A stretch of 64,000 nt of DNA, from positions 1,600,389-1,664,388 of the forward strand of contig NC_061864.1 of the NCBI RefSeq assembly GCF_907164915.1. Direction: 5' to 3'. Position 1 is the stretch's first letter. Every line of letters begins with the position of its first letter. A program made the translations under genes and the position numbers. Source of the stretch: Impatiens glandulifera (Eukaryota > Streptophyta > Magnoliopsida > Ericales > Balsaminaceae). This document shows, piece by piece, positions 25,000 to 35,792 of the stretch. The notes beneath the pieces are model-generated. The model had not been told where the DNA came from. It made no database searches and saw nothing but the letters and a program-made list of their open reading frames with translations.

Positions 25000-25914
25000 A
25001 TGTTAATATTTTAAGCCGTAGCTACAAATAAATTATTTGAATTTTATAATATTTAAAAAAAAATGTTTTTAAGGAGATTAAGAAAATAATTGATATCCTA
25101 ATTATGACTTTTTAATATTATTAATTTTGTTATTGTTTTCTAAATTAATTTTATTCTTAATTATACATATAAATAATATTAATTTTTAACTAATTTTCAT
25201 TTAAAATAAAATTTTAATTTACAAATCTATAAATGACAAACCATCTTAAATAATTTTTTTTAAATTTCAGAAAATAATTTAATCAAATGACTACTTTTCT
25301 TTGCAATTACAAATTGCATTGGTAATAGAGAAAAAGTTTAAAATATTTTATGGATATATTATTTTATTACTGTCTAGCTTTATTTTAGATCTTAAGAAAT
25401 AAATTAGTGTACTATCGATTAAAATATTTTTATTAAAAATATATATAAGTCACTTTTCTTAAATAAATTAAATATATTTAATTTGAAAATGCAGATATAG
25501 ATATCCAGGATTGAGTTTAGACAAAAACAAATATTTAAAATTTTATTGAAATATTGATTTAAATAAAATAATGTTTTAAAATATAATTTAATTATGTATA
25601 TATATATTAACAAATTTAATAATATTTGTCCAATAATTCCACTCACAAGATTTCTCGACGTTCAATATTTTTGTCATTCACATTTTTGTCATTCACGTAG
25701 TTGGTTTTCTTTAAGGTTATTTTTGTCATTCACATTTTTGTCATTCACGTAGTTGGTTTTCTTTAAGGTCAATGTAGATGAGTTTCTACTCGATGTTTAT
25801 GCTTCTTTTGGACTAGTTGTAAGTTCCAACTTCCATGTTGGAATTAATGAGAAAGAATACAAAATCCCATCAACAAGTGATGCACACTATTAATTCAAAT
25901 CATGCTTGGAAAAT
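25000..25914. other. Intergenic between POLA2 and the maspardin gene
   Basis: AT-rich DNA with no gene. It contains the 52-bp tandem duplication listed separately and the 3' flank of the maspardin-like gene. Confidence 0.5.
25666..25769. repeat. 52-bp tandem duplication
   Basis: Two copies (25666-25717 and 25718-25769) of a unit that itself contains TTTTTGTCATTCAC twice, followed by GTAGTTGGTTTTCTTTAAGG. They are practically identical, so the duplication is recent. Confidence 0.93.
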
Positions 25915-28900
25915 TCACATAGTATTATTCTTATTATTATCATTATCAAGAATGGTAGATTCCTCCTTAACTGGTGGGGTAGATGATGATTCAGGGTCCA
26001 TGGGAGAAGGCCCAGACCTACCCGCTTCCTTCTCATTCCCCACTAAGTCTCTTTCATCGTGTTCATCTGAACCGCCATTTCCACCTTCTAGTTCCACCTG
26101 TTCATTCAAACCATCAACAGCATCCTTCCAGGAATCATCATCATCTTGGCCCTCATTGCGGTTTTCACCTGAGCTATCAACTCCATTATCCTTTTCAACG
26201 GCACAAACCATGTTTGTTTGAGCTTCAACACCAACACGTCTCAGATGTAGCTGTTACATACATCACACCATTTGTAAGAATTAATTCTCTTCCAACAGGA
26301 GATAATATATTTTCAAATCTAAAATATGCAAAAAAGTAAAAGAAATTAAGTCCACAAAGTTACACACCTGTAGGTGAAGATTTACTTCATCAGGACGCGA
26401 AAGAAATGGGAAATCACCTCCAGTCTTCAAGTATGCTTTTCTTGCCTCTGGATATTGTTCAATCATCGCATCTTTCAGTTGTTGAGGAGTTGCACAATGG
26501 TCATTGGTCTTCAAGAGGCAAACATATGTCAAATGTCCAATCAATGAAAGCTTATATTATTAAATCCTATTAACTTGACAGTTATGTGTTTTAGTGTGAT
26601 TTTGCCCTTTGGAACCCTAGTTTTCGTTCTCATTTCATATCAGATGCTTGATAATAATAATGCTTTTAATTATGTTCACTCAGCAATTTTCTAATCTTGT
26701 CAGCATGTATACAGATGCTTAAGTCTTTTATTTATTAAAAATTAGGAGGGAATTCTGTTAAAGAAACATACTCATGTACAACTTGAGCACACTTACATGG
26801 CAATTTATTTTTACACAGATGACATATCTAGACATTCTTGTAATTACGGCTCTAAAGATGTTGAGCAGAAATACGAATTGAGCTATAACCCATATGCTTG
26901 CATGTAGTAGAAAAGAACATTGTAGAAGATTGGTTAACATACATCCATTATTGTGATGAAAGAATCGGAAAGTGAGAGTGATCCAACAGTAGCGGTATCT
27001 GCTGCTAAATGCAACCTGGATGCTAAGTCATCTTTGTGAAGACTTTCAATCTGTAAGATCAAAATAAATATAGCATAAAGAAGTTGCAAATAAATTGCTG
27101 CAATAAACCATTCAAAGAAAAATTCTCAGAAAAAAAAAGGTGAACTTGAAGGCAAAAAGTATACAAATTCATCAATCAAACCATTAACTAGAATACCTTT
27201 AATTTATTTTTTATAATATTTGACAATATTAAATACAAAGAATATTTTAGTCATTTATACCCAAATAATCCACTTTTTCATCAAACAAGCTCTAAGTGAA
27301 CAGATATTGAGAAGTAAAAAGTCCATATATTAGAATTCCATATTCAAAACAGCATCCTTTTTCCTGCTTGTCAAAAGTATGATATACATCAAATATAAAG
27401 ATAGACAGCATAATAGTTTCATCATATAATGACAGGATAGTTCAGCAAACAGTACGCAAATACTTCCCAAAGATTTTAGTACCTGTGCAACCACGAAATC
27501 CACAGAGTCTGCAATAAATGGTTCACTAGGACCACTAGAAATTCCCATTAAAACATAACGCTTCAGCAAAAAAGATGGAGTCCAACCAACACTGTGATAC
27601 AGAGGAGAACAAGTTTGCATGCAGAATATTAGGTGCTTTTCAAGATTATATGGATGCCAACGATGGAACAAATAGCTACTAAAGTTGAACCACAGCCTAT
27701 TCACTGAGCATTATATGGATTGAATCAGATGATAAGATATTGTGAATGCATAAAAGTTTGAAGTTTTTTTAGAGAAAATAAGCTAGATTGACAAACTAGA
27801 TCTCAGAAACAACAAAATACTAGTTCTTCCTTTATGAGAGTATATATACAGAAATAGGTATGCCACAACTCTAAATAGAAACAGAAAACTTATATTCTTA
27901 CATGGGAGCCCATGGCATTGCAGCTGAGAACTTGTGAGTCTCTAAAAAGGAATTGGAAAGTATCAATGACTTAACTCTTCTTGGACGATACTGAGCGAAA
28001 AGTTGTGCTAGGAACCCTCCTAGAGAGGTACCATAAAGATGTACCTGTTTACAATGATTATTAGTAGGTTGCACATACAACATGTTTATTTAGATGGTGA
28101 ATAGCAGATTCTATTTATTTTTTGTTTATTTTGAGATGAGTTTTCTTTCTTCTGGATGAGGCTGGCACAACATCCCACCGCCATGGGATGCTGTGAATCT
28201 AATTGCCGAGTTCTAATATTTCATGGTGAATCTAATTGGATTACCAGGAACAGTGAAGCTAATGAGAAGCTTTTTGCAACTAAAACCGAGACATAACAAC
28301 AGTAACTTAACATAAACACAAAACATACAGAAACATGTATCAGCTTTCTTGTTCCTTTTATAAGGTTTTCCCTTTGTGTATAATAATATTTATCTGATCA
28401 ATTTAAGATCTTACAAGATTCTAAGATAGGCACGGCAGGAAAGATGCATTAATTGTCGAGATTCCATGATTATTACATGGCCAGACAGTATCATTTACTA
28501 AAATATTTTGTCGTATCCAATTTGCAAAAATGATTACAACACCAAAAGGCTGCGCTATCAATTAGATCATGTTTCTCAGGGGAAATCTATAATTTTGTTC
28601 GGTAGCTATATTTTCTAAGAAAACATCTTCTACAGCACGGAAAACTAGTGTACAGAAAGCAGATATGAATCTTACATGATGGACGTCGATGGTATCTAGA
28701 AACTTCTCGAATGCTTGCATCCACTCTTTATGGTTCCACACCCGTGGAATATCAACAGATATTACTCGATACCCCTGAAAAGTTTTACAAAGTTTTTCAT
28801 ACTGATGTTTGTATTGCAGCATTAAAACTAGGTATGCAACTAACTGGAGAAAAAAAAAACACACAACATACAAAAATGAATGGTTTATTCAGCTAGTTAG

Positions 28901-29912
28901 GCCAGTCTACTTAGTGGGTTATTTTGCAGGATGTCAATTTACTCTGTCCACATTGAGAACAAAACAACCTCGTTGACTAACATGTCCATATCTACTCCTG
29001 CAAGAGATACATTCAATTTGATTGCATCTGTCCAGGAAAATCCAAGAGATAATGTAAGCTATAAATGCTGGGATCATAATCATTTTGCATATAGAGCAAG
29101 TAGAGTATAGCTTTTAACTTATTAGGTTTAAGTCTTCTTATGCAAGTGAAGACATGTTCCTACTCATATGGAAGTTAAAAAGTATGTGTGGCTTCAACCG
29201 CAAGATCCCTCTCTGACTCCACTTTTATATTCTTCCCTATATAATCTTTAACATGCTATTCTAGTTTCTTGGGCTTTTCGAGACAAAGTAAAACTTTTAG
29301 GTTTTTCCATGGTCTTGTATGTGCTATTGCTTATTGATGTCTTACACGTTTACTTTGTGTTGTTCTCAAATTCAAGTGTTGACATTTGTGCAGAATTCAA
29401 TTGATAAAGAGATGTTACTCAAGAAACTCAAACATAGGTGCAAAATAAATGATTATGCACTGCATTCCAATACTTTGTAAAATCCATATTCATAATCTTT
29501 ACATTCAAAGAAAAAATCAGATTGAAGTCCTCTTGTAGGATTTTGAATGGATACAGGACATATTTGAAAGTGAAATAAAGCTTAATTACCTTCATTGATA
29601 GAGACATAATCTGCTTGTAGAATACATCAGCAGTTCCAGCTATACCAGGAAGACAGATCAGTGGAGGCACGGACTTTGGACCGAAGTCATAATAGCGCCA
29701 CTGCTTTGAACCAATCTAGAAAAGAAAACACAAATTTACTAGAGAAGATAATGAGAAATCGATTTGAAGCACAGTTGATCAATCGATACAAATGATAACC
29801 GATTTCAACGAGGAAGGAAGAAAGAAAATGAAGAACTTACAGGGATCTTGTGCAGAGGCACCTGAGACTTGAAGTAGATGTAATCGCCGGGCGCCGAGAA
29901 GACGCCTTTCAT
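25915..29912 (-). CDS. Maspardin (SPG21/ACP33)-like alpha/beta hydrolase
   Basis: This is the plant homologue of maspardin, an alpha/beta-hydrolase-fold protein of the endosomal/trans-Golgi system; its substrate is unknown. It has eight exons: 29841-29912, 29590-29715, 28676-28774, 27902-28044, 27483-27591, 26943-27050, 26368-26508 and 25915-26250, all GT-AG, closing at 377 residues. The N-terminus is [20 protein letters not shown]. The fold begins with [20 protein letters not shown] (the HG-like loop), and the nucleophile elbow [10 protein letters not shown] places Ser at 106. [13 protein letters not shown] segment and [16 protein letters not shown] follow. The last exon encodes a long acidic, Ser/Asp-rich tail that looks disordered. 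An in-frame ATG at 30011 would add 33 residues rich in Asp/Glu, but the family start is 29912. Confidence 0.92.
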
Positions 29913-30011
29913 CGCCGGTTCAGCGTCGTCGTCGTCGTCTTCTTCGTCTATACTCGAAAAACATCGTTGGATTGGTTTGTTAACCCTCCCTCCATTGCAC
30001 CTACTTTTCAA

Positions 30012-30803
30012 CCTTCAAATTGATTGACTGGCTATTAACTGTAGGATTAAGACTAAATTATATATTAATTTCTTTTTCTGAAAACCATATTATATAATAT
30101 ATTTAGCCTCCTTTTTTTCTTTTTTATTGAAGTTAACTGGTTTTTATTTATTTTTTATTTGGGAAGCTAAATCATTCTCTTATAATTCACTCTATCGACT
30201 TGAATTATGAGTTTAATTTAATTAATAATTACATTTTTTTTAAATGTAAATGTACATTTTGATGAAATCTTAAAATTCTATGAATAGTCTAATGGAGAAA
30301 TAGAATCATCCCCAAATTACAACATCACATAATAGCGTGGGACTTTAAAATGGTCAATTAGTTTTAGCACATTATTTGATTTTCTGAAATTATATTTTTT
30401 TTATTTGACTAAACATTGTATTAGAAAACACATTTAAATAAGAAATAGTTTGGAGTTTTTTAATTTTTAATGTTTTAAAATAAAATTTAAGGAAAAAAAC
30501 ATTAACCAAATTATGAGTTGTATCTTCTTAATTTGCTCAAATTCATAATGATCAGAGCAGCTAGATTTGTCAAATTCATGTATTTTATTTTGCAAATCAT
30601 AATTACGAAATTCAGTTTGATTACATTAATCCGCAATTACTTACATATTTCTATTTATATATAATATTGCAATTAAACAAACTTGCTTTACCTACCGGGG
30701 AATATTCCAAAATTCAAATCAACATTTAGAAGCTAGCGTGGATTATGAAATTATCATTCTATACAAAAAAAAATAAAAAATAATAATAATAATAATAATA
30801 ATA

Positions 30804-30844
<41 letters not shown>

Positions 30845-30848
30845 TATA
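30012..30848. other. Intergenic, AT-rich
   Basis: This is the upstream flank of the maspardin-like gene, followed by AT-rich DNA. 30461-30640 is one copy of a direct repeat whose partner is 32330-32489. AAT and ATT trinucleotide runs followed by TA repeats (30780-30848) lead into the TIR element. No gene was seen. Confidence 0.5.
30461..30640. repeat. Direct repeat, copy 1 (partner 32330-32489)
   Basis: This segment shares long stretches with 32330-32489, including ATCTTCTTAATTTGCTCAAA, TTAGATTTGTCA-type sequence and TGTATTTTATTTT, then TTTGATTA...TTAATCC.CAATT. Gaps and substitutions show it is old. Confidence 0.75.
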
Positions 30849-31625
30849 GGGAGCTGCTTTTCCCACCCCCTCCCATATTCCCACCCCCCTCCCTCACTCC
30901 TCAATCAACTCTAAAATGACTTATTTAACCCTGCCACCTTTATATATTTACATTTCTTATTTTATTTATTTTAAGGTGGCGGTGAAGCGACTTATTATTA
31001 AAAATATTATGTTTGACTAATTATTAATATATAATATTATTAAGACTTATTATTAAAAATATTATGTTTGAATAATTATTAATATATAATATTATTAAAT
31101 AAAATATTATGATTATATTAATTATTAATTATTATTTAATAGATAATTTTATTTATAAAAATATTAATAATTATTAATATTATGTTTGACTAATTATTAA
31201 TATATAATATTATTAATTAAAATATTATAATTAGACTAATTATTAATTATTATTTGATAAATAATTTTTGTAAGTATTTTAATATATATATATATATAAT
31301 TAATATAATAAAATATTAATTATTTATATTTATTAAATTATTATATATTTCAATATTTAATATATTTTAAATAATTATAATATAAAAATAATAATATTTT
31401 GTATTTTTAATTAAATAAATAAAGTTAAAAAAATATTAAAAATTAATTAATTAATTATATTTAATAAAAACACTCAATAATAAAATAAAATAAAATAAAT
31501 AAAATAAATAAAATAAGAAATGTGTAAATATATAAAGGTGGTAGGATAAATAAGTCATTTTGAAATTAATTAAGGAGTTAAACTGGGGGTGGGAATATGG
31601 GAGGGGGTGGGAAAAGCAATTTGCA
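30849..31625. mobile_element. ~780-bp non-autonomous element with ~110-bp terminal inverted repeats
   Basis: The left end reads GCTTTTCCCACCCCCTCCCA, and the right end contains the reverse complement (GGGAGGGGGTGGGAAAAGC). The match continues through AATGACTTATTTA and CCACCTTTATATATTTAC to about 110-130 bases on each side. The interior is almost pure A/T with repeats of TTATGTTTGACTAATTATTA. Both ends sit directly in TA microsatellite, so the target duplication (perhaps TA) cannot be read. There is no coding capacity. Confidence 0.85.
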
Positions 31626-31979
31626 TATATATATATATATATCAAACTGCAAAATATCAAATTTTTCAGTATACCGAATAAATTTGACCTTTACCAAAAT
31701 TATTAGTTAGATAAAAATATAAGAATTTTAAAATTTTAATATATCAATATATACCGAAATAATATTTATAAATTATATATATATAACTTATAAAAAAATA
31801 ATAACTAATGAAATTATAAATAATTATATTTTAATTTATATTTTACCTGATAAATATATATGTATATTTATTTAAATAATTAATTAAAACATGTCAAATA
31901 AAGAACAATTTAAATATTTTACATCAAATATTTTAACCAATATATATAAATATATATATATATATTATACAATATATAA

Positions 31980-32016
<37 letters not shown>

Positions 32017-32329
32017 ATAGTTGAAACTATCGAATAATGAATAACCTGTAATATTTTACATTTTAACTAGGTAAAATAATATATATATATATATAATGTG
32101 TCAAATAATACACTAAATATTCTAAGCAATAAAATAAATGATAAATATAAATATATATATATATATTAAAAAAAATGAAATAATGAATTACCTATAATAT
32201 AGTGACAATCAAAATCACTATTACGAACAATAAAATATTTATTAACAATCTTAACACAATAGGAGCAACCAATTTTAAATTGGAAGTAGTGAATTTATTA
32301 ATAAGCTTAACATAAGAGGAGCAATAATT

Positions 32330-32489
32330 TTAATTTTTTATTGTTTTAAATTAAAATTTGAGGAAAAAATTATGAGTTTTCTATCTTCTTAATTTGCTCA
32401 AAGTCATCATGATCATAGCACTTAGATTTGTCATAATAATGTATTTTATTTTATAAATTCAATTTGATTATATTAATCCACAATTGTTT
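32330..32489. repeat. Direct repeat, copy 2 (partner 30461-30640)
   Basis: Same orientation and order of shared blocks as 30461-30640, about 1.87 kb apart, enclosing the long-TIR element. Confidence 0.75.
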
Positions 32490-32539
32490 AATGGGTAATT
32501 AACAACTCACTTAGTGACTGGGACTTATTTCTATGTGCT

Positions 32540-32762
32540 GAAACCCACCTCGATTTTTTTTTTTACGGTTAAAATGTGACATTACCTTTAATTTAAAAAA
32601 AAAAAATAATAGAATTCACTATTTTATTTATTTAATTATTAAAAAATGGTAAAATTTATTTTTATTTACCCGTTTTATCCAAAATTTTCTCATTTTCTTA
32701 CTTTAGCCCACTCTAAAAATTTTTTAAACCCACCCACCACAGAATACTGGGTCCGTCCGTTT
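32540..32762 (+). repeat. Dispersed repeat, copy A (reverse copy at 47200-47425)
   Basis: It contains GGTTAAAATGTGACATTACC, a poly-A/AT tract, GAATTCACTATTTTATT, TTTACCCGTTTTATC, CTTTAGCCCAC and a terminal CCCACCCACCACAGAAT...GGGTCCGTCC. The reverse complement of the same series is found at 47200-47425. The end resembles LTR or transposon termini common in plants, but I cannot assign a family. Confidence 0.75.
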
Positions 32763-34489
32763 GCTTAGAGGTAATTAGTATTTTGTCTTTTATATAATAT
32801 CATTGGGATTCACTGAATGATGTCTGAGTCTTTGGTGGTGTTTGACAAATTTAGATTGATGCGGCTAAAATGATAGTCTACATAATTGATTTACCATCCC
32901 ATTTTTTTTTCTTCAACTATCTAGTTGGAGATAAATCGTCAAACTTTCATTGATCGTAGTCGTTTGATGCGTATCATTCATAATGTTATTATTATGATGT
33001 TTATGATATTCATTCCGAAAAGTCGGTAGAGTCCGTCGAAAAGTTAATAATTTTTCTCGAGAACTTATAAGCTCAATATAATATTGTGTTATCGACTAAT
33101 ATATTTTTTTTGATTAATTTATTTTCTATTCATGTCATTTAAAAATAATAATATGATTTTTTTTATAAATAATAAAAGTTTTTAAATTTAAAAAATAAAA
33201 TAAATAAATATATTTATATAACATCATTCACATTTTATTACATTTATTACAGTAAATCAATCATTATATATATTTTAAAGAATAATATAACAATCACGTA
33301 ACATATTTTATATTGGATATTGTAATTGCTTAATTATAATTTTTATTTAATTTTTAATTTTTAAAGTAATATATATATATATATATATTAAAAAATTAGA
33401 GCGTGTCACATAATATATAACCTTCAATATTCTAAATTGGAATAAATTGGAATAACTTTTGCAATTCTTAGTTTTTTAAGGTTAAATATTAAAATTTGAC
33501 CTAAACTATCACAAGATGTTGAAAGAATGACTCATATGTCATGTGATTTCAAAATAAAGTTTAAACTTTAATTTACTTCCAATTAAAATCTAGCAAACTA
33601 TTATAACATCATTTTATTTTTACAACAAAACTATTTCAATTGAAAATGTCATTAAATTCTTACATGCTATTTTTTTTTTGTTCAAATTATAATTTTATAA
33701 ACTTCAAAATTAATGTATTATTTTATATTCTTTCTTACTGTCATCCAAATTTTTACTCACATGGATCTCACTTTTCTGGAATAGTCAATATCATAGGACA
33801 AGATTAGTTAATCTTTAGGAGATAACATAGTTTGATTTTCACTTAAAATATTTTAATAATTTTGGAGTCTTATTAGATTAAATAAATAAAAATCTAAATA
33901 AAGTATGATCTGTTAATATACACGGTAAAATAGTGCAAATTGATACAATTATACAAGACAAGCCTAATTTTTAATAAAATGGTTACATTCTTAATTTGTT
34001 ACTAATATGAATAGTACAAGAAAGTGAAGTTTAGGGTTTTAAAAAACCATAATAATATAAAGTTGGTTAAATTAGAAATTCATCTCCTAATTGACTTTTT
34101 TTTGTTTTCTTGTTAATAAAGAAAAAAAAAATGACATGGGAGGATAAGAATAATGTGTTATATATCTTATATAATTAATATTTTATGCTTAGGACAGTCA
34201 AACATCACGACGTGTTATTTTCTATGTATGCATGCCCACAAAACATTACAAAATTTATTTGTCCCTTTCTTAGCCCTACAAATTATTATTATCAGACGGT
34301 TTGTCAATGAAAGCGATAAAGTACTTTATTCTTAAACAATTAATTAGTCACGACTGCATAAGAATTTTAATTTTAGTTGATAATTAAAATTGTTCAATTT
34401 TTTATATTTTATTCTGAAAAATCCATACCAAATTTATTTTTATTAATTTAATCCAAATTTACATGGTCAAAATAGATATAACTTTTTTC

Positions 34490-34492
<3 letters not shown>

Positions 34493-34534
<42 letters not shown>
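34493..34534. repeat. (TA)n microsatellite
   Basis: About 42 bases of uninterrupted TA dinucleotide. Confidence 0.95.
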
Positions 34535-34537
<3 letters not shown>

Positions 34538-34925
34538 AATTTATTAATTGCGTTTTAAAATTCAAATACAGAAACATAATCAAATTAGTTCATTCATCCT
34601 CTTACCAATTAATTAATTAACTAAAATACCTTATATTTCTTTAAAAAACTTATTTTACTAAAAATCACCACTAATAATATCTCTAAAATAAACCAACATT
34701 TATTTAAAAAATCTAACAAAACTCTTGATCATTCAATTTAATTTAATTTTAAGTTATGAATATTTTGAGAAATTAAAAATTGACTCATACATATTACCAA
34801 AAACCCCTTATAAAACCAAACCGACCATAGTAATCTGAATCCAACGTGGCATACGAGGGACTCAATGTGTCATTCTAACCCAAGAACTTCTGCCCATTAA
34901 TATTGCCATTTGTCCACATTCATTC

Positions 34926-34935
34926 TATATATAAA
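34926..34935 (+). promoter_or_regulatory. Probable TATA box of the DUF1442 gene
   Basis: TATATATAAA lies about 117 bases upstream of the start at 35052, in a region much less AT-rich than its surroundings. The spacing gives a leader of roughly 85-95 bases. Confidence 0.55.
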
Positions 34936-35051
34936 TCGTAGCGTTTCTTCACTTCCTTTTCATCTTTCTTGATCGATCTTTCTAAGAAACCCTCATCACA
35001 ATTCACAAAGATCATCAACTGAACCAAGAACAAGAAGATCATTAATTCATC

Positions 35052-35792
35052 ATGAAGCTTGTTTGGTCACCCGATTTGGCATCCAAGGCCTATATCGACA
35101 CTGTTAAATATGTAAGTACTCATGAAACATTTGATCAATATATAACATATGTATACTCAAATCTTGTCTCATCGATCTCATGCATGCAGTGTCAAAAGAG
35201 ATGTCGAGAATCCAGCGTCGCAGAGATTGTATCTGCGATGGCCGCCGGTTGGACCGCAAAACTTATAGTAGAAACATGGTCAAAAGGAGGAATAATCACA
35301 ACCAGCGTCGGTCTCGCCGTCGCAGCCCACCACTCCGGCGGGAGACACGTATGCATAGTCCCTGATGAGGAATCAAGAAAAGAGTATTCAGAAACGGTCA
35401 CAAAAACGTCAGGCGTTCAAACCGAAATCATCGTTGGTGAACCGGAAACGCTGGTCGCCGGTTTAATTGGGATCGATTTCTTGGTGGTTGATTGTGGGAA
35501 GAATGATTTTGCAAGAATATTTCAGGTTGCAAAATTGGGTAATCGAGGGGCTGTTCTTGTTTCTAAGAACGCTAGCTCAAGAGCCGTTACCGAGTTTCGA
35601 TGGCTCAGTATACTGGACGGCGAGTCGACTCGTCGGATTGTACGATCGGTATTTCTTCCGGTTGGAAAAGGGTTGAATATAGCTCATGTGTCGGCGGTCG
35701 GAGAGAAGAGTTCGGCGCCGGCGAAGGGCCACAGCCGGTGGTTTAAGCATATTGATAGGCATACAGGGGAGGAAATTGTTATTAGGATGTAA
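35052..35792 (+). CDS. DUF1442 family protein
   Basis: This is a plant-specific protein of unknown function, sometimes annotated as S-adenosylmethionine-methyltransferase-like; no catalytic role is shown. The start MKLVWSPDLASKAYIDTVK is the family signature. It has two exons, 35052-35111 and 35190-35792, giving 220 residues. Conserved parts are SSVAEIVSAMAAGWTAKLIV, GLAVAAHHSGGRHVCIVPDE, DFLVVDCGKNDFARIF and the C-terminal SRWFKHIDRHTGEEIV. The proposed 78-base intron (GTAAGT...CATGCAG) is a multiple of three without stops, so an unspliced message would also be open and give 246 residues with a 26-residue insert. Splicing is preferred because it joins TVKY directly to CQK, as in relatives. 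Confidence 0.88.
   Translation: MKLVWSPDLASKAYIDTVKYVSTHETFDQYITYVYSNLVSSISCMQCQKRCRESSVAEIVSAMAAGWTAKLIVETWSKGGIITTSVGLAVAAHHSGGRHVCIVPDEESRKEYSETVTKTSGVQTEIIVGEPETLVAGLIGIDFLVVDCGKNDFARIFQVAKLGNRGAVLVSKNASSRAVTEFRWLSILDGESTRRIVRSVFLPVGKGLNIAHVSAVGEKSSAPAKGHSRWFKHIDRHTGEEIVIRM

Larger units (their letters stand above)
31626..35051. other. Gene-free AT-rich region before the DUF1442 gene
   Basis: This stretch contains many TA runs (near 31985-32012, 32080-32095, 33369-33389 and 34493-34534), the second direct-repeat copy (32330-32489) and a dispersed element copy (32540-32762). No credible coding sequence was found on either strand; the short frame near 34153 looks fortuitous. Confidence 0.5.

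Noticed and set aside
25915..26211. Separate gene for the acidic Ser/Asp-rich frame
   Set aside because: It is continuous with [13 protein letters not shown] after a normal acceptor and forms the C-terminal exon of the maspardin-like gene.
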